Source of the DNA: UBA3855 sp964472035 | Lineage (GTDB): Bacteria; Bacillota; Clostridia; Oscillospirales; Ruminococcaceae | DNA: 64,000 nucleotides | Direction: 5' to 3' | Assembly (NCBI GenBank): GCA_964472035.1 | Contig: CAYYIT010000006.1 | Coordinates: 1 to 64,000 of the forward strand | Part shown: positions 16,982 through 25,752 of the stretch, one piece after another | Position numbering within the stretch: position 1 is the stretch's first letter | How the letters are laid out: every line of letters starts with the position of its first letter | Made by a program: the position numbers and the translations under genes | Notes under the pieces: model-generated | What the model was told of the DNA's origin: nothing | What the model saw: only the letters and a program-made list of their open reading frames with translations | Database searches by the model: none

Positions 16982-18310
16982 ATGGCAATTTTGAAACGAC
17001 CCAACGGAACCGAGGACATTCTGCCGTCCACAAGCCGGCAGTGGCAGGTGCTGGAGAATTATCTTCGTGAGACCGCCGCAAACTATGGCTTCCAGGAGAT
17101 CCGTATCCCGACCTTTGAGCAGACGGAGCTATTCTGCCGCGGCGTGGGCGAGACCACCGATGTCGTGCAGAAAGAGATGTATACCGTTACCGCAAAGGAA
17201 TCCACCTTCACACTGCGTCCGGAAGGCACTGCAGGCACCATTCGTGCCATGCTGCAGAACGGTCTGCTGAATGAAGCGCTTCCGCAGCGTGTATACTATA
17301 TTCTGTCCTGCTTCCGTCATGAGCGTCCGCAGGCCGGCCGTCTCAGAGAATTCCACCAGTTCGGCGTGGAAATGGCAGGCTCTCCGCATCCGAGTGCGGA
17401 TGCAGAGGTGATCAGCCTCGCAAAGCAGATCCTTGACCAGCTCGGTCTGAAGGACATTGAGCTGCGCATCAATTCCATCGGATGCCCGAATTGCCGCAAG
17501 GCGTATTACGAAGCGCTCAAGGCGCATTTCTCCAAGGCGCAGGATCAGCTCTGCGAGACCTGTCAGGAGCGTCTTGATAAGAATCCCATGCGTCTGCTCG
17601 ACTGCAAGAGTCCGATCTGTAAGGAGATCGGCAAGGATGCACCGGAGATCCTCGACTATCTCTGCGATGACTGCAGCAGCCATTTTGCACAGCTCAAGAC
17701 CAACCTTGACCTGCTGGGCATCGCCTACACTGTCGATCCCAGAATCGTCCGCGGTCTGGACTATTACACCAAGACCGTGTTCGAGTTCGTCACTACTTCC
17801 ATCGGTGCACAGGGCACCGTCTGCGGCGGCGGCCGTTATGACGGCCTGATCGAACAGCTCGGAGGACCTGCTACCCCCGCCCTTGGCTTCGGCATGGGCT
17901 TGGAGCGCCTGCTTCTGACGCTGCGCAGCCAGAATATCGAGCTGCCCGAGCCCGAGGGTTGCAGCCTGTACTTCGTCCCCATGGGCGATGCGGCGGCAGC
18001 CAAGACCCTGCAGCTGACCGCTGCCCTTCGCAAGGAAGGCATATCTGCACAGACTGATGTGATGGGCAGAAGCCTGCGTGCGCAGATGAAGTACGCGGAC
18101 AAGATCGGTGCGGCGTTCACCATGGTGATTGGCGACAATGAGCTGGCAGCTGGACAGGCTGAACTGAAGAACATGAAGACCGGCGAGAAGATCACCCTGA
18201 AGTTGGATGATTCCTTCACCGGAGCTTTTGCAGATATCGAAATCGCCCAGATGCTTGCTGTGGATGAGCAGCTTGCCGGCATCCTGGGAAACGCAATTGA
18301 GGAGGCATAA
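16982..18310 (+). CDS. hisS: Histidine--tRNA ligase
   Basis: A 442-residue class II synthetase. Motif 1 region: FQEIRIPTFEQTELF; motif 2: CFRHERPQAGRLREFHQFG; the histidine-specific motif RIVRGLDYYTKTVFE; motif 3: ALGFGMGLERLLL. A C-terminal anticodon-binding domain follows. Start ATG 16982 is preceded by GGAGG. aspS begins two bases after the stop, the usual hisS-aspS pair of Firmicutes. Confidence 0.97.
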   Translation: MAILKRPNGTEDILPSTSRQWQVLENYLRETAANYGFQEIRIPTFEQTELFCRGVGETTDVVQKEMYTVTAKESTFTLRPEGTAGTIRAMLQNGLLNEALPQRVYYILSCFRHERPQAGRLREFHQFGVEMAGSPHPSADAEVISLAKQILDQLGLKDIELRINSIGCPNCRKAYYEALKAHFSKAQDQLCETCQERLDKNPMRLLDCKSPICKEIGKDAPEILDYLCDDCSSHFAQLKTNLDLLGIAYTVDPRIVRGLDYYTKTVFEFVTTSIGAQGTVCGGGRYDGLIEQLGGPATPALGFGMGLERLLLTLRSQNIELPEPEGCSLYFVPMGDAAAAKTLQLTAALRKEGISAQTDVMGRSLRAQMKYADKIGAAFTMVIGDNELAAGQAELKNMKTGEKITLKLDDSFTGAFADIEIAQMLAVDEQLAGILGNAIEEA

Positions 18311-18312
18311 TT

Positions 18313-20103
18313 ATGGCAGAATCTATGGGAAATCTTCGCCGCACCCACGGCTGCGGTGAAGTCACTGAGCCGGGCATGGATGTCGTTGTCGGCGGCTTTG
18401 TGCAGAAGGTAAGAAACAAGGGTAAGCTGATTTTCATCGTCCTGCGTGACCGCAGCGGCTGTGTGCAGCTCGTATTCGATGACACCACAGCTCCTGAAAT
18501 TTTTGAAAAGGCAGCGTCCTGCCACAGCGAATATGTGCTTCTTGCAAAGGGAACCTCCATTCCCAGAGAGAGCATCAACCCCGATATGCCCACCGGCAGG
18601 ATCGAGCTGAAGGTGGAAGAGCTGCGCATCCTTGCAAAGTCCGAAACACCGCCCTTCGTTGTCAGTGATGAGACCAATGTCAATGAGGAGCTTCGCCTGA
18701 AGTACCGTTACCTTGACCTGCGCCGCGCTCCGCTGCAGCAGAATCTGATCATGCGTCACAAGATCGCACAGTGCGCAAGAGAGTATTTTTACGCCAATGA
18801 CTTCATCGAGATCGAGACTCCCATGATGATGAAGTCCACGCCCGAGGGCGCACGCGACTATCTGATCCCGTCCCGTGTACACAACGGCAAGTTCTATGCA
18901 CTGCCCCAGTCACCGCAGATCTACAAGCAGCTGCTCATGATCTCCGGTATGGAGCGTTATATCCAGATCGCAAGATGCTTCCGTGATGAGGATCTGCGTG
19001 CGGATCGTCAGCCGGAATTCACACAGATCGACCTTGAGATGTCCTATGTGGACGTGGAGGATATCCTCTCCCTGACCGAGGGCTTTATTGCCAAGCTTCT
19101 GAAGGATGTGCTCGGCAAGGAAGTCACCCTTCCGCTGCCTCGCCTTTCCTATGCGGATGCCATGAATCGTTACGGCTCCGATAAGCCGGATACCCGCTTC
19201 GGCATGGAGATCCAGGATGTGTCCGACCTCGTGAAGGACAGCGGCTTCGGTGTATTCTCCGGTGCGGTACAGTCCGGCGGCAGCGTTCGCTGCATCGTAG
19301 CCAAGGACGGCGCAAAGGTCCTCTCCAGAAAGGAGATCGACAAGCTCACCGATATGGTGCGCGGCATCGGTGCCAAGGGTCTTGCCTTCATCCGCTGGGC
19401 GGATGAACAGCCGACTTGTGCATTCTCCAAGTTCTTCTCCGAGGAGGAACTCCAGAACCTCCTGAATACCATTGGCTGTGAAAAGGGCGACGTTGCGCTC
19501 TTTATCGCGGATAAGAACAGCGTGACCCTGCCCGTTCTCGGCGCACTGCGTCTGGAGGTGGCAAAGAAGCTCGATATCATCCCCGAGGATCAGCTCAACT
19601 TCCTCTGGATCACCCAGTTCCCGTTCTTCGAATGGGACGAGGATTCCCAGACATGGGTGGCAATGCACCATCCCTTCACCATGCCCGAGGACGACTGCCT
19701 GCCCTTCCTGGAAAGTGATCCCGGCAAGGTGACTGCAAAGGCATACGACCTCGTACTCAACGGCATCGAGCTGAGCTCCGGCTCCATGCGTATCACGGAC
19801 TTCGAGCTGCAGCAGAAGATGTTCCGTGCGCTGGGTCTCACTGATGAGGAGATCGAAGCAAAGTTCGGCTTCCTTGTGGAAGCATACCGCTACGGCGCAC
19901 CGCCCCACGGCGGTCTGGGCATCGGTCTTGACCGACTTGCCATGGTTCTGTGCAAGGCAGAGAGCCTGCGTGACGTGCTGGCCTTCCCGAAGGTGAAGGA
20001 TGCCTCCGAGCTGATGAGTGCCTGCCCGTCCGTTGTCGAGCAGGAAAACCTCGATGTGCTGGGCATTACCGTTACTGCACAACCGGAAGAAACCGAAGCA
20101 TAA
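18313..20103 (+). CDS. aspS: Aspartate--tRNA ligase
   Basis: A 596-residue class II synthetase of the long bacterial type, with an N-terminal OB-fold (VVGGFVQKVRNKGKLIFIVL), QSPQIYKQLLMISGMERY, motif 2 in CFRDEDLRADRQPEFTQ, the bacterial GAD insertion domain (about residues 300-410) and motif 3 GGLGIGLDRLAM. It charges tRNA-Asp. Whether it is discriminating or also charges tRNA-Asn cannot be decided here. GGAGGC lies upstream of the ATG. The gene ends at a bidirectional terminator shared with the convergent SGNH lipoprotein gene. Confidence 0.97.
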   Translation: MAESMGNLRRTHGCGEVTEPGMDVVVGGFVQKVRNKGKLIFIVLRDRSGCVQLVFDDTTAPEIFEKAASCHSEYVLLAKGTSIPRESINPDMPTGRIELKVEELRILAKSETPPFVVSDETNVNEELRLKYRYLDLRRAPLQQNLIMRHKIAQCAREYFYANDFIEIETPMMMKSTPEGARDYLIPSRVHNGKFYALPQSPQIYKQLLMISGMERYIQIARCFRDEDLRADRQPEFTQIDLEMSYVDVEDILSLTEGFIAKLLKDVLGKEVTLPLPRLSYADAMNRYGSDKPDTRFGMEIQDVSDLVKDSGFGVFSGAVQSGGSVRCIVAKDGAKVLSRKEIDKLTDMVRGIGAKGLAFIRWADEQPTCAFSKFFSEEELQNLLNTIGCEKGDVALFIADKNSVTLPVLGALRLEVAKKLDIIPEDQLNFLWITQFPFFEWDEDSQTWVAMHHPFTMPEDDCLPFLESDPGKVTAKAYDLVLNGIELSSGSMRITDFELQQKMFRALGLTDEEIEAKFGFLVEAYRYGAPPHGGLGIGLDRLAMVLCKAESLRDVLAFPKVKDASELMSACPSVVEQENLDVLGITVTAQPEETEA

Positions 20104-20129
20104 TCAAGGCGGCACCGCCCCAAAAAAAC

Positions 20130-20163
20130 AATGGATCTCAGACAATTGTCTGAGATCCATTTT
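20130..20163. terminator. Bidirectional terminator between aspS and the SGNH lipoprotein gene
   Basis: A perfect palindrome centred on CAATTG (arms AATGGATCTCAGA and TCTGAGATCCATT, 20130-20161). On the plus strand a short T-run follows; on the minus strand TGTTTTTTT follows. Confidence 0.85.
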
Positions 20164-20166
20164 GTG

Positions 20167-21405
20167 TTATTCTGTCTGCAGAAGATCGCCGAACTGTTCC
20201 AGGAACGCATCCGCAATGATCTGGCAGCCCTCATCATTGGGATGACCGCCGTAGCGTGCCGTTGCCGGATCCGCAGGGTCCGAGAGGAGGGAGGCGAAAT
20301 CAAAGAATTCCACACCCATCTCTTCCGCGAGAGCCAGAAGCTTCTCGTTGAGTGCAATGCGGTTTGCCTCTGCATCGCCCTCCATATTGTAGGGAGGTGC
20401 GTTGAACAGGATCACCTTGCAGCCGGCATTTTTCAGCTCTGTGAGGATCGTGCGCAGCCACGCTTCGATCTCTTCGGCAGTGCTGCCGCCGGTTCCGCCG
20501 TAGGGACCTGCAAGCAGGTCATTGGTGCCGAAGGCAACAGTGACAATGTCCGCACTCTTGGCGCGTTCCAGCCAGTCGCCGCAGGTTGCCGCATCGCTTG
20601 CCTTTGCGGAGCCAATGCCGAGATTCCAGAACGCATAGTCGGAGCCGAGCGCCTCTGAAAGCTGCGACACCCAGAAGTTGTTGGCAAATTCCGTCGTTTC
20701 ACAGCCCTGTGTGATGGAGTCGCCGATATTTGCGATCTTCAGCTTCACATCGCGTTTGCAGCCGATGAACTGCGGTGCAGGCGCTTCGTTGCTGAAGATG
20801 AACTGTCCGCCGTTCTTGCTGTAATAAGAGTGCGCAATATTGGACATCTGGAGGGAGGGGATATCCGTGCCGCTGATCGTCCATTCCCAGACAAGATAAT
20901 GTCCCTCCGGAATATCGATCGTCACGCTGTCGCTCCAGTAGGTCTCACCGCTTGCCACATCCTTTGTCGCGCTGCCGTCAAATGTCACAGCTGTGACATT
21001 GCTGACCGGATCCTCCGGACTTGTGCCGCCGTCAGCGACGCTTGCACTGATGATCTGATAAGCACCGCCGGGCATGCCGGCATACCCGAATCTTCCCTTG
21101 GCATCCATCGTGGCATCAACGGTATTGGAGAAATAGAACTTGTACTCCAGTTCGCCGTACTCTTCCAGCGGATAATAGCTGCGGTAAGTGACGGTGTCGA
21201 TGTTGCGCAGCAGGTAATGCGATCCGGTGGAGACTGCGGTGTTGGAGACATAGCCGTCAAATGGTGATGGCTGCTTTTCGATGGGCGCTTCTGTTTCCGC
21301 AGCCGTCTCTGTCACGGATTCCTGCGATCCGGTCGAAGTACCGCCGCATGCAGTAAGACTGAGCAGCATCGCAGCACTGAGTATCAGACTCATGATTCGT
21401 TTCAT
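20167..21405 (-). CDS. SGNH/GDSL-type esterase lipoprotein
   Basis: A 412-residue secreted protein. A signal peptide ends in the lipobox LSLTAC, then a Ser/Thr/Glu linker, a beta-rich region (residues about 50-210), and an SGNH hydrolase domain with NIGDSITQG, AFGTNDLL and GGHPNDEG. SGNH esterases of this type often remove acetyl groups from plant polysaccharides. The residue three before the catalytic His is Tyr (RYGGH) where many families have Asp. The ATG at 21403-21405 is chosen by AGGAGG seven bases upstream and the signal peptide. Diverges from the two-component system. Confidence 0.85.
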   Translation of the reverse strand: MKRIMSLILSAAMLLSLTACGGTSTGSQESVTETAAETEAPIEKQPSPFDGYVSNTAVSTGSHYLLRNIDTVTYRSYYPLEEYGELEYKFYFSNTVDATMDAKGRFGYAGMPGGAYQIISASVADGGTSPEDPVSNVTAVTFDGSATKDVASGETYWSDSVTIDIPEGHYLVWEWTISGTDIPSLQMSNIAHSYYSKNGGQFIFSNEAPAPQFIGCKRDVKLKIANIGDSITQGCETTEFANNFWVSQLSEALGSDYAFWNLGIGSAKASDAATCGDWLERAKSADIVTVAFGTNDLLAGPYGGTGGSTAEEIEAWLRTILTELKNAGCKVILFNAPPYNMEGDAEANRIALNEKLLALAEEMGVEFFDFASLLSDPADPATARYGGHPNDEGCQIIADAFLEQFGDLLQTE

Positions 21406-21505
21406 ATGATATCCTCCTGGTGATGGCGGGTATCCCCGCTCTGTTTTTATCTTCTCTGCCATTATACCAGATTCCGGCACGGATGTCAACAATCCGCGGC
21501 AGTGC

Positions 21506-21534
21506 TTGTTATTCTGACCTGATTGTGCTATAAT
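21506..21534 (+). promoter_or_regulatory. Promoter of the two-component operon
   Basis: TTGTTA at 21506-21511, 17-base spacer, TATAAT at 21529-21534 preceded by TGTGC (extended -10). Start codon of the regulator is 59 bases downstream. Confidence 0.75.
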
Positions 21535-21592
21535 TGATGCAGAAATGATGCAAATTTGATGTATGCTATAGGAAAAACAAAGGAGAACCAAC

Positions 21593-22246
21593 ATGATCAG
21601 GATTTGTATTGTAGAGGATGAAAAACCCATCGCCAACCTCATCCGGATGAGCCTGTCCCGTCAGGGCTATCACTGTACCTGCGTGTATGACGGAATGGAA
21701 GCTGCCGACCTGCTCGAGCAGGAAAGCTTCGATCTTGTGCTGCTCGATGTGATGCTTCCGGGAACCGATGGCTTCACCCTGCTTGAATTCGTCAGAACCC
21801 TCGGGATCCCCGTGATCTTCATCACCGCAAAGAACTCCGTGAGCGACAAAGTAAAGGGCCTTCGCATGGGGGCGGAGGATTACATTGTCAAGCCCTTTGA
21901 GATCCTTGAACTCATTGCAAGAGTGGAGGTCGTGCTGCGTCGTTATCACAAGCTGGATGATGTCCTGCAGATCGGCGGACTGAGCATTGACACCGTATCC
22001 ATGGTCGTCAGACGGGACGAGGAGGAGATCCTCCTCACCAACAAGGAATACGAGCTTCTGCTGCTCTTTGCGCGAAATCCCAACATCGCACTCTATCGTG
22101 AGACCATCTACGAACGCGTCTGGGGAGGGGAGTACGACGGCGAAAGCAGAACGGTCGATCTCCACGTGCAGCGCCTCCGGAAGAAGACGGGCTGGCAGAA
22201 GCTCCTGCGCGCCATTCCGAAGGTCGGATACCGCTTAGAGGTGTAG
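21593..22246 (+). CDS. OmpR/PhoB-family response regulator
   Basis: A 217-residue regulator. The receiver domain has the acidic pair in VEDEKP, phospho-acceptor Asp52 (LVLLDVMLPG), Thr/Ser at ITAKN and Lys in VKPFE. The C-terminal winged helix contains LLTNKEYELLLLFARNP and RTVDLHVQRLRKKTG, typical of OmpR-type DNA binding. GGAGAACCAAC precedes the ATG. It is followed one base after its stop by the sensor kinase. The signal and targets are unknown. Confidence 0.95.
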   Translation: MIRICIVEDEKPIANLIRMSLSRQGYHCTCVYDGMEAADLLEQESFDLVLLDVMLPGTDGFTLLEFVRTLGIPVIFITAKNSVSDKVKGLRMGAEDYIVKPFEILELIARVEVVLRRYHKLDDVLQIGGLSIDTVSMVVRRDEEEILLTNKEYELLLLFARNPNIALYRETIYERVWGGEYDGESRTVDLHVQRLRKKTGWQKLLRAIPKVGYRLEV

Positions 22247-22247
22247 C

Positions 22248-23648
22248 ATGAAGTTCCGAACGAAAATGACCATCTGGATCACGATCCTGCTGTCCCTTGT
22301 CTATGGGATCGGCGGAACGCTGCTGATGTATCTCACATTCCGTGAATTTACGGAGCGCGAACGCGAGAAGGCACTTGGATCGTACCAGATGCTGCGTTCC
22401 ACGCTCGTGCTTGCTAATACCATCAGTGAGCAGGCGGAGCTGGAGGATGTCACGCAGCTCCTCGATCAGATCGACAAGCAGGGCGGGGACTGGTCCGCAC
22501 TGCAGCTGCGCAGTACGGAGAAAACGCTCTACCGGTCCGGCGCGAATCTCACATTCCGGACACAGCTCGATTCGCAGTGCAGCGAGACCAATTGCGCCAT
22601 GGCACAGCTGACCATGGATGACCGGTACTACGAGCAGCTCACAAGCGTATTCTATGTCGGAGAAGAGCGGCTGTTTCTGGATGCCGCCTATGATATGACA
22701 CAGATCTATACCCTCCGGAGCAGTCAGCTGCGCATCTATCGGCTCCTCTTTGCCGTTGTGATCGCTGCCAGTGCCGCAGGTTCCTTCCTGCTGTCGTGGC
22801 TTCTGACAAGACCGCTGGGGTATCTCTCCGGTGTTTCGCGCAGGATCGCAGGCGGCAACCTTACGCTCCGTGCCAGAGTCCGGACCGGTGACGAGATGGA
22901 GCGCCTTGCCGCGGATTTCAACAGCATGGCCGAGCATCTTGTTGAGCAGATCCACGCGCTCGAGGATGCCATGCAGCGGCAGGAAGCCTTCATGGGCAGC
23001 TTTGCGCATGAACTGAAAACGCCCATGACTTCGATCATCGGCTATGCCGATCTCCTGCGCAGCTGTGAGATGACGGACACGGAACGCCGCGAGGCCGCAG
23101 GGTATATTTTCTCCGAGGGACAGCGTCTGGAAAGCCTTTCGCTCAAGCTTCTGGATCTTCTCGTGCTGCGCAAACGGGATTTCCAGCTGCATTCTGTCCG
23201 GCCTGCAGCCCTTCTGGAGGATATCGCATCCCTCATGCAGGAGAACGCCTACAAAAAGCAGATCGTCCTGCGCTACCGTGCGGAGCAGGGCGCCTGCCTT
23301 CTGGAGCCGGATCTCGTCAAGTCCCTGCTCATGAACCTCATCGACAATGCCATCAAGGCGCTGGATGAGACCGGCGGAACTGTCAGCATCCACCTGACAA
23401 TGCTGGAGGACGGGTGCAAATTCCTCATCCGCGACAACGGCAGAGGCATCCCCGAGGAAGAGATCCGCCGGATCACTGAAGCATTCTACCGTGTGGACAA
23501 GTCCCGCTCCCGCCGGCAGGGCGGTGCAGGCCTCGGCCTTGCGTTGTGTCAGGAGATCGTACACCTGCATCACGGAAGCCTTGACTTTGCAAGCAGGCCG
23601 GGGGAGGGAACTGTTGTGACCGTCATTCTGAGAGGAGGGATCGCATGA
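22248..23648 (+). CDS. Membrane sensor histidine kinase
   Basis: A 466-residue kinase. Two membrane helices (near residues 8-30 and 165-187) flank an extracytoplasmic sensor region of about 130 residues. A HAMP segment follows, then the HisKA box with phospho-acceptor His254 (FAHELKTPMTSIIGY) and the ATPase domain with NLIDNAIKAL, DNGRGIPEEE and GGAGLGLAL. It pairs with the upstream regulator. The sensor region has no domain I recognise. The stop overlaps the next gene by four bases (ATGA). Confidence 0.93.
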   Translation: MKFRTKMTIWITILLSLVYGIGGTLLMYLTFREFTEREREKALGSYQMLRSTLVLANTISEQAELEDVTQLLDQIDKQGGDWSALQLRSTEKTLYRSGANLTFRTQLDSQCSETNCAMAQLTMDDRYYEQLTSVFYVGEERLFLDAAYDMTQIYTLRSSQLRIYRLLFAVVIAASAAGSFLLSWLLTRPLGYLSGVSRRIAGGNLTLRARVRTGDEMERLAADFNSMAEHLVEQIHALEDAMQRQEAFMGSFAHELKTPMTSIIGYADLLRSCEMTDTERREAAGYIFSEGQRLESLSLKLLDLLVLRKRDFQLHSVRPAALLEDIASLMQENAYKKQIVLRYRAEQGACLLEPDLVKSLLMNLIDNAIKALDETGGTVSIHLTMLEDGCKFLIRDNGRGIPEEEIRRITEAFYRVDKSRSRRQGGAGLGLALCQEIVHLHHGSLDFASRPGEGTVVTVILRGGIA

Positions 23649-24481
23649 AGCTCTGGAAACGGATCCTGCAGACCATCGCAGCACTGCTGTGTCTGACGCT
23701 TGCAGTCGGTGCCGGCGCACTTCTGCCGGATGCGCTGTTTTATTACCTCGGGCAGAATGAACAGGAGGAGATCGCCCTGTATCCGCTCGATGCAGTTTCG
23801 CTGACGCTGACAGAGGACATGGGGATCTACGACAAAATGGCCCTTGTCTCCTATGTGTTTGACAACGGCGGTATGGCGGAGCCGGAAAAGACAGCACTCG
23901 TTTCTTCAGAAGCCGAGGTGGAGTTCGCCGCGCGCTTCTATCTGGAATATCTGATCGAACAGAACCACCGCCTGTCCGGAAGTTCTTATCTCTATGATTT
24001 CATGACGGAGATGATCACGCCGTGTGCCTATATCGATTATACAGAAATGCGCTCTGCGGTGTTCTGGTATGTGAATGTGAACATCAGCCACACCTATTAT
24101 GCATGCCTGATCATCGATGATGAAACGCTCGAGATCCTGGCCGTGGAGCTCTACAGAATCCTGGCCCCATCGGAGAACGTGTATGTGGAACGATCGGATA
24201 TGATGGCGTTTGCGGATGCCATTGCCCGCAAGTTTCAAAAGCAGGATCCGTCTGCCATCTGGATGGATCAGCTTGAAAATGCACAGATTATTTACAATGA
24301 CGCCGGCGTTCCGCATTATGCCTATATGGAAAAAGTACTGCTTGCCCGATCCGGTGACCGGTATTATCGCTTCTACTGTTCCATCGATCCGGTGGGTGTG
24401 TTTTTCAACCGCGGATTTGCATCCTATTCTGATTCTGAGGAATGGGAGGGGGACCCGAGCGAATATGCTGTTTCCGAATAA
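23645..24481 (+). CDS. Unknown membrane-anchored protein cotranscribed with the two-component system
   Basis: A 278-residue protein not recognised. An N-terminal hydrophobic helix (IAALLCLTLAVGAGALLPDAL) acts as signal or anchor; the rest is soluble, acidic and rich in aromatic residues, probably extracytoplasmic. It overlaps the kinase gene by four bases, so it is part of the signalling operon and could modulate the kinase (as YycH/YycI do for WalK, an analogy only). The coding sequence ends exactly where the 174-base hairpin element begins, so the C-terminus may have been altered by its insertion. Confidence 0.75.
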   Translation: MKLWKRILQTIAALLCLTLAVGAGALLPDALFYYLGQNEQEEIALYPLDAVSLTLTEDMGIYDKMALVSYVFDNGGMAEPEKTALVSSEAEVEFAARFYLEYLIEQNHRLSGSSYLYDFMTEMITPCAYIDYTEMRSAVFWYVNVNISHTYYACLIIDDETLEILAVELYRILAPSENVYVERSDMMAFADAIARKFQKQDPSAIWMDQLENAQIIYNDAGVPHYAYMEKVLLARSGDRYYRFYCSIDPVGVFFNRGFASYSDSEEWEGDPSEYAVSE

Positions 24482-24655
24482 AGGCAACACCGCACAAAGG
24501 ACAGTGCGTCAGATGTGCAGCAGATTTTTCGTCAGATGATCCAAAAATTCCGCAGGCATACTGGCGTATGTCAAGGAATTTTTGGGCAAGATGACGGAAA
24601 AGATGCAAACAGATGACGTGCTGAGCCGTCAGGCGGTCTTTGTGCGGTGTTGCCT
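24482..24655. mobile_element. MITE-like palindromic element with 18-bp perfect terminal inverted repeats
   Basis: The ends AGGCAACACCGCACAAAG (24482-24499) and its exact complement (24638-24655) bound a 174-base unit that is an imperfect palindrome throughout. Inner arms CCAAAAATTCC (24541-24551) and GGAATTTTTGG (24575-24585), plus CATAC/GTATG at the centre, would fold into one long hairpin. It contains no gene. The left end abuts the stop codon of the preceding gene. No clear target duplication is seen. Confidence 0.75.
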
Positions 24656-24753
24656 AAAATCCGGAAGATGCAGTTATGATGCAGGAATGCAGCTTTTTGG
24701 ACGCAATGCCATGTTAGAATCCTGTCATAGAGAAACCAAAAGGAGGCAACACT

Positions 24754-25608
24754 ATGACATGGCAAGCACGAAGACGCAGGCTCTCCGCCTGCCTTGGGAT
24801 ACTGCTGCTCGCGGCGGTATGCATCCGTCTTCACAGCTGTATCCGTACACAGAATGAGGAATCCGGCACTGCCGCCGGATTTTCCGCTGCTCCATCCGAA
24901 ACCCAAACCGATGCGCCGTCGGAGACCTCACCTCCGGCTCCGCCGGAAACGGACGAGCCATCACTGTCTGTTCCGCTGCCGAAGGAGATCCCCGGCGGCG
25001 TTCTGATCGAGGACGTGCCGCATATCCCCCAGTCGGAGCGTTATCCGACGGGCTGCGAGAGCGTTTCTGCGGTCGCCCTGCTGGAATTCTATGATGTACA
25101 GCTCAGCGTGGAGACCTTCATCGATCAGTACCTCCCCACGACAGGCTATCCCTACTGCGGTGAGGACGGCATGCTGTATGGAGAAAGCCCGTGGGATGCC
25201 TTCATCGGCGATCCCTATTCCACAAGCGGCTACGGCTGCTATTCCACCGCGATCGTCAAGGCCCTCAAGGCAGCCGCACCGCAGGGCATTTCCATCCACA
25301 GCATCTCGCAGGCGAGTCTGGAGCTCCTCTGTCAGGACTATATTGCGCAGGGACATCCCGTCATGATCTGGGCGACCATGTACATGAAAGCCCCCTATGA
25401 GGGAAATTCCTGGGTGCTGCCCAACGGCGAGGTGTTTCAGTTCATCTGCCCCGAGCATGCCCTTCTGCTCATCGGATACGATGCGCAGTCCTATTATTTC
25501 AGTGATCCCCTCTCCGAAGAGGCCGTGACGGCCTATCCGAAGGAAGCCTGCGAGACCGCCTATGCGGCACTTTACAGTCAGGCGATTGTCGTGCAGCCCG
25601 ATAGGTAG
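24754..25608 (+). CDS. Secreted C39-like cysteine peptidase family protein
   Basis: A 284-residue protein. A signal peptide or anchor (LGILLLAAVCIRLHSC) is followed by a Pro/Ser/Thr/Glu linker (residues about 45-85) and a papain-like C39 (Peptidase_C39_2 type) domain. Likely catalytic residues are Cys101 in YPTGCESVSA, His235 in PEHALLLIGYD and Asp in YYFSDPLSEE. It probably acts outside the cell on peptides or the wall; stand-alone C39-like proteins are poorly characterised. AGGAGG precedes the ATG. It lies between the hairpin element and the dockerin esterase. Confidence 0.85.
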   Translation: MTWQARRRRLSACLGILLLAAVCIRLHSCIRTQNEESGTAAGFSAAPSETQTDAPSETSPPAPPETDEPSLSVPLPKEIPGGVLIEDVPHIPQSERYPTGCESVSAVALLEFYDVQLSVETFIDQYLPTTGYPYCGEDGMLYGESPWDAFIGDPYSTSGYGCYSTAIVKALKAAAPQGISIHSISQASLELLCQDYIAQGHPVMIWATMYMKAPYEGNSWVLPNGEVFQFICPEHALLLIGYDAQSYYFSDPLSEEAVTAYPKEACETAYAALYSQAIVVQPDR

Positions 25609-25671
25609 AAACTACCAAAAAACGGTTCTTCTTTTTGTGAAAAAAGAATAGCATGAAATTGACTTATCCTC

Positions 25672-25700
25672 TGGACAAAATTGAATAAGTGTGGTATAAT
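25672..25700 (+). promoter_or_regulatory. Promoter of the dockerin esterase gene
   Basis: TGGACA at 25672-25677, 17-base spacer, TATAAT at 25695-25700 preceded by TGTGG. Confidence 0.75.
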
Positions 25701-25752
25701 GACAATAATCACAGGCTTTTTGCCAATTATTCAAAATGAAAGGAAGATCCGT

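Noticed and set aside
20107..20121. GGCGGCACCGCC hairpin after aspS as terminator
   Set aside because: Only a 5-bp stem with a 2-base loop; the perfect palindrome just downstream is the better terminator.
24482..24655. Palindromic element as a CRISPR or attC-type site
   Set aside because: No spacer-repeat array and no integrase nearby; a MITE-like repeat explains it more simply.
25609..25660. TTCTTTTT/AAAAAAGAA hairpin after the C39-like gene as a terminator
   Set aside because: Stem consists of A-T pairs only and no T-run follows, so it would not be stable.
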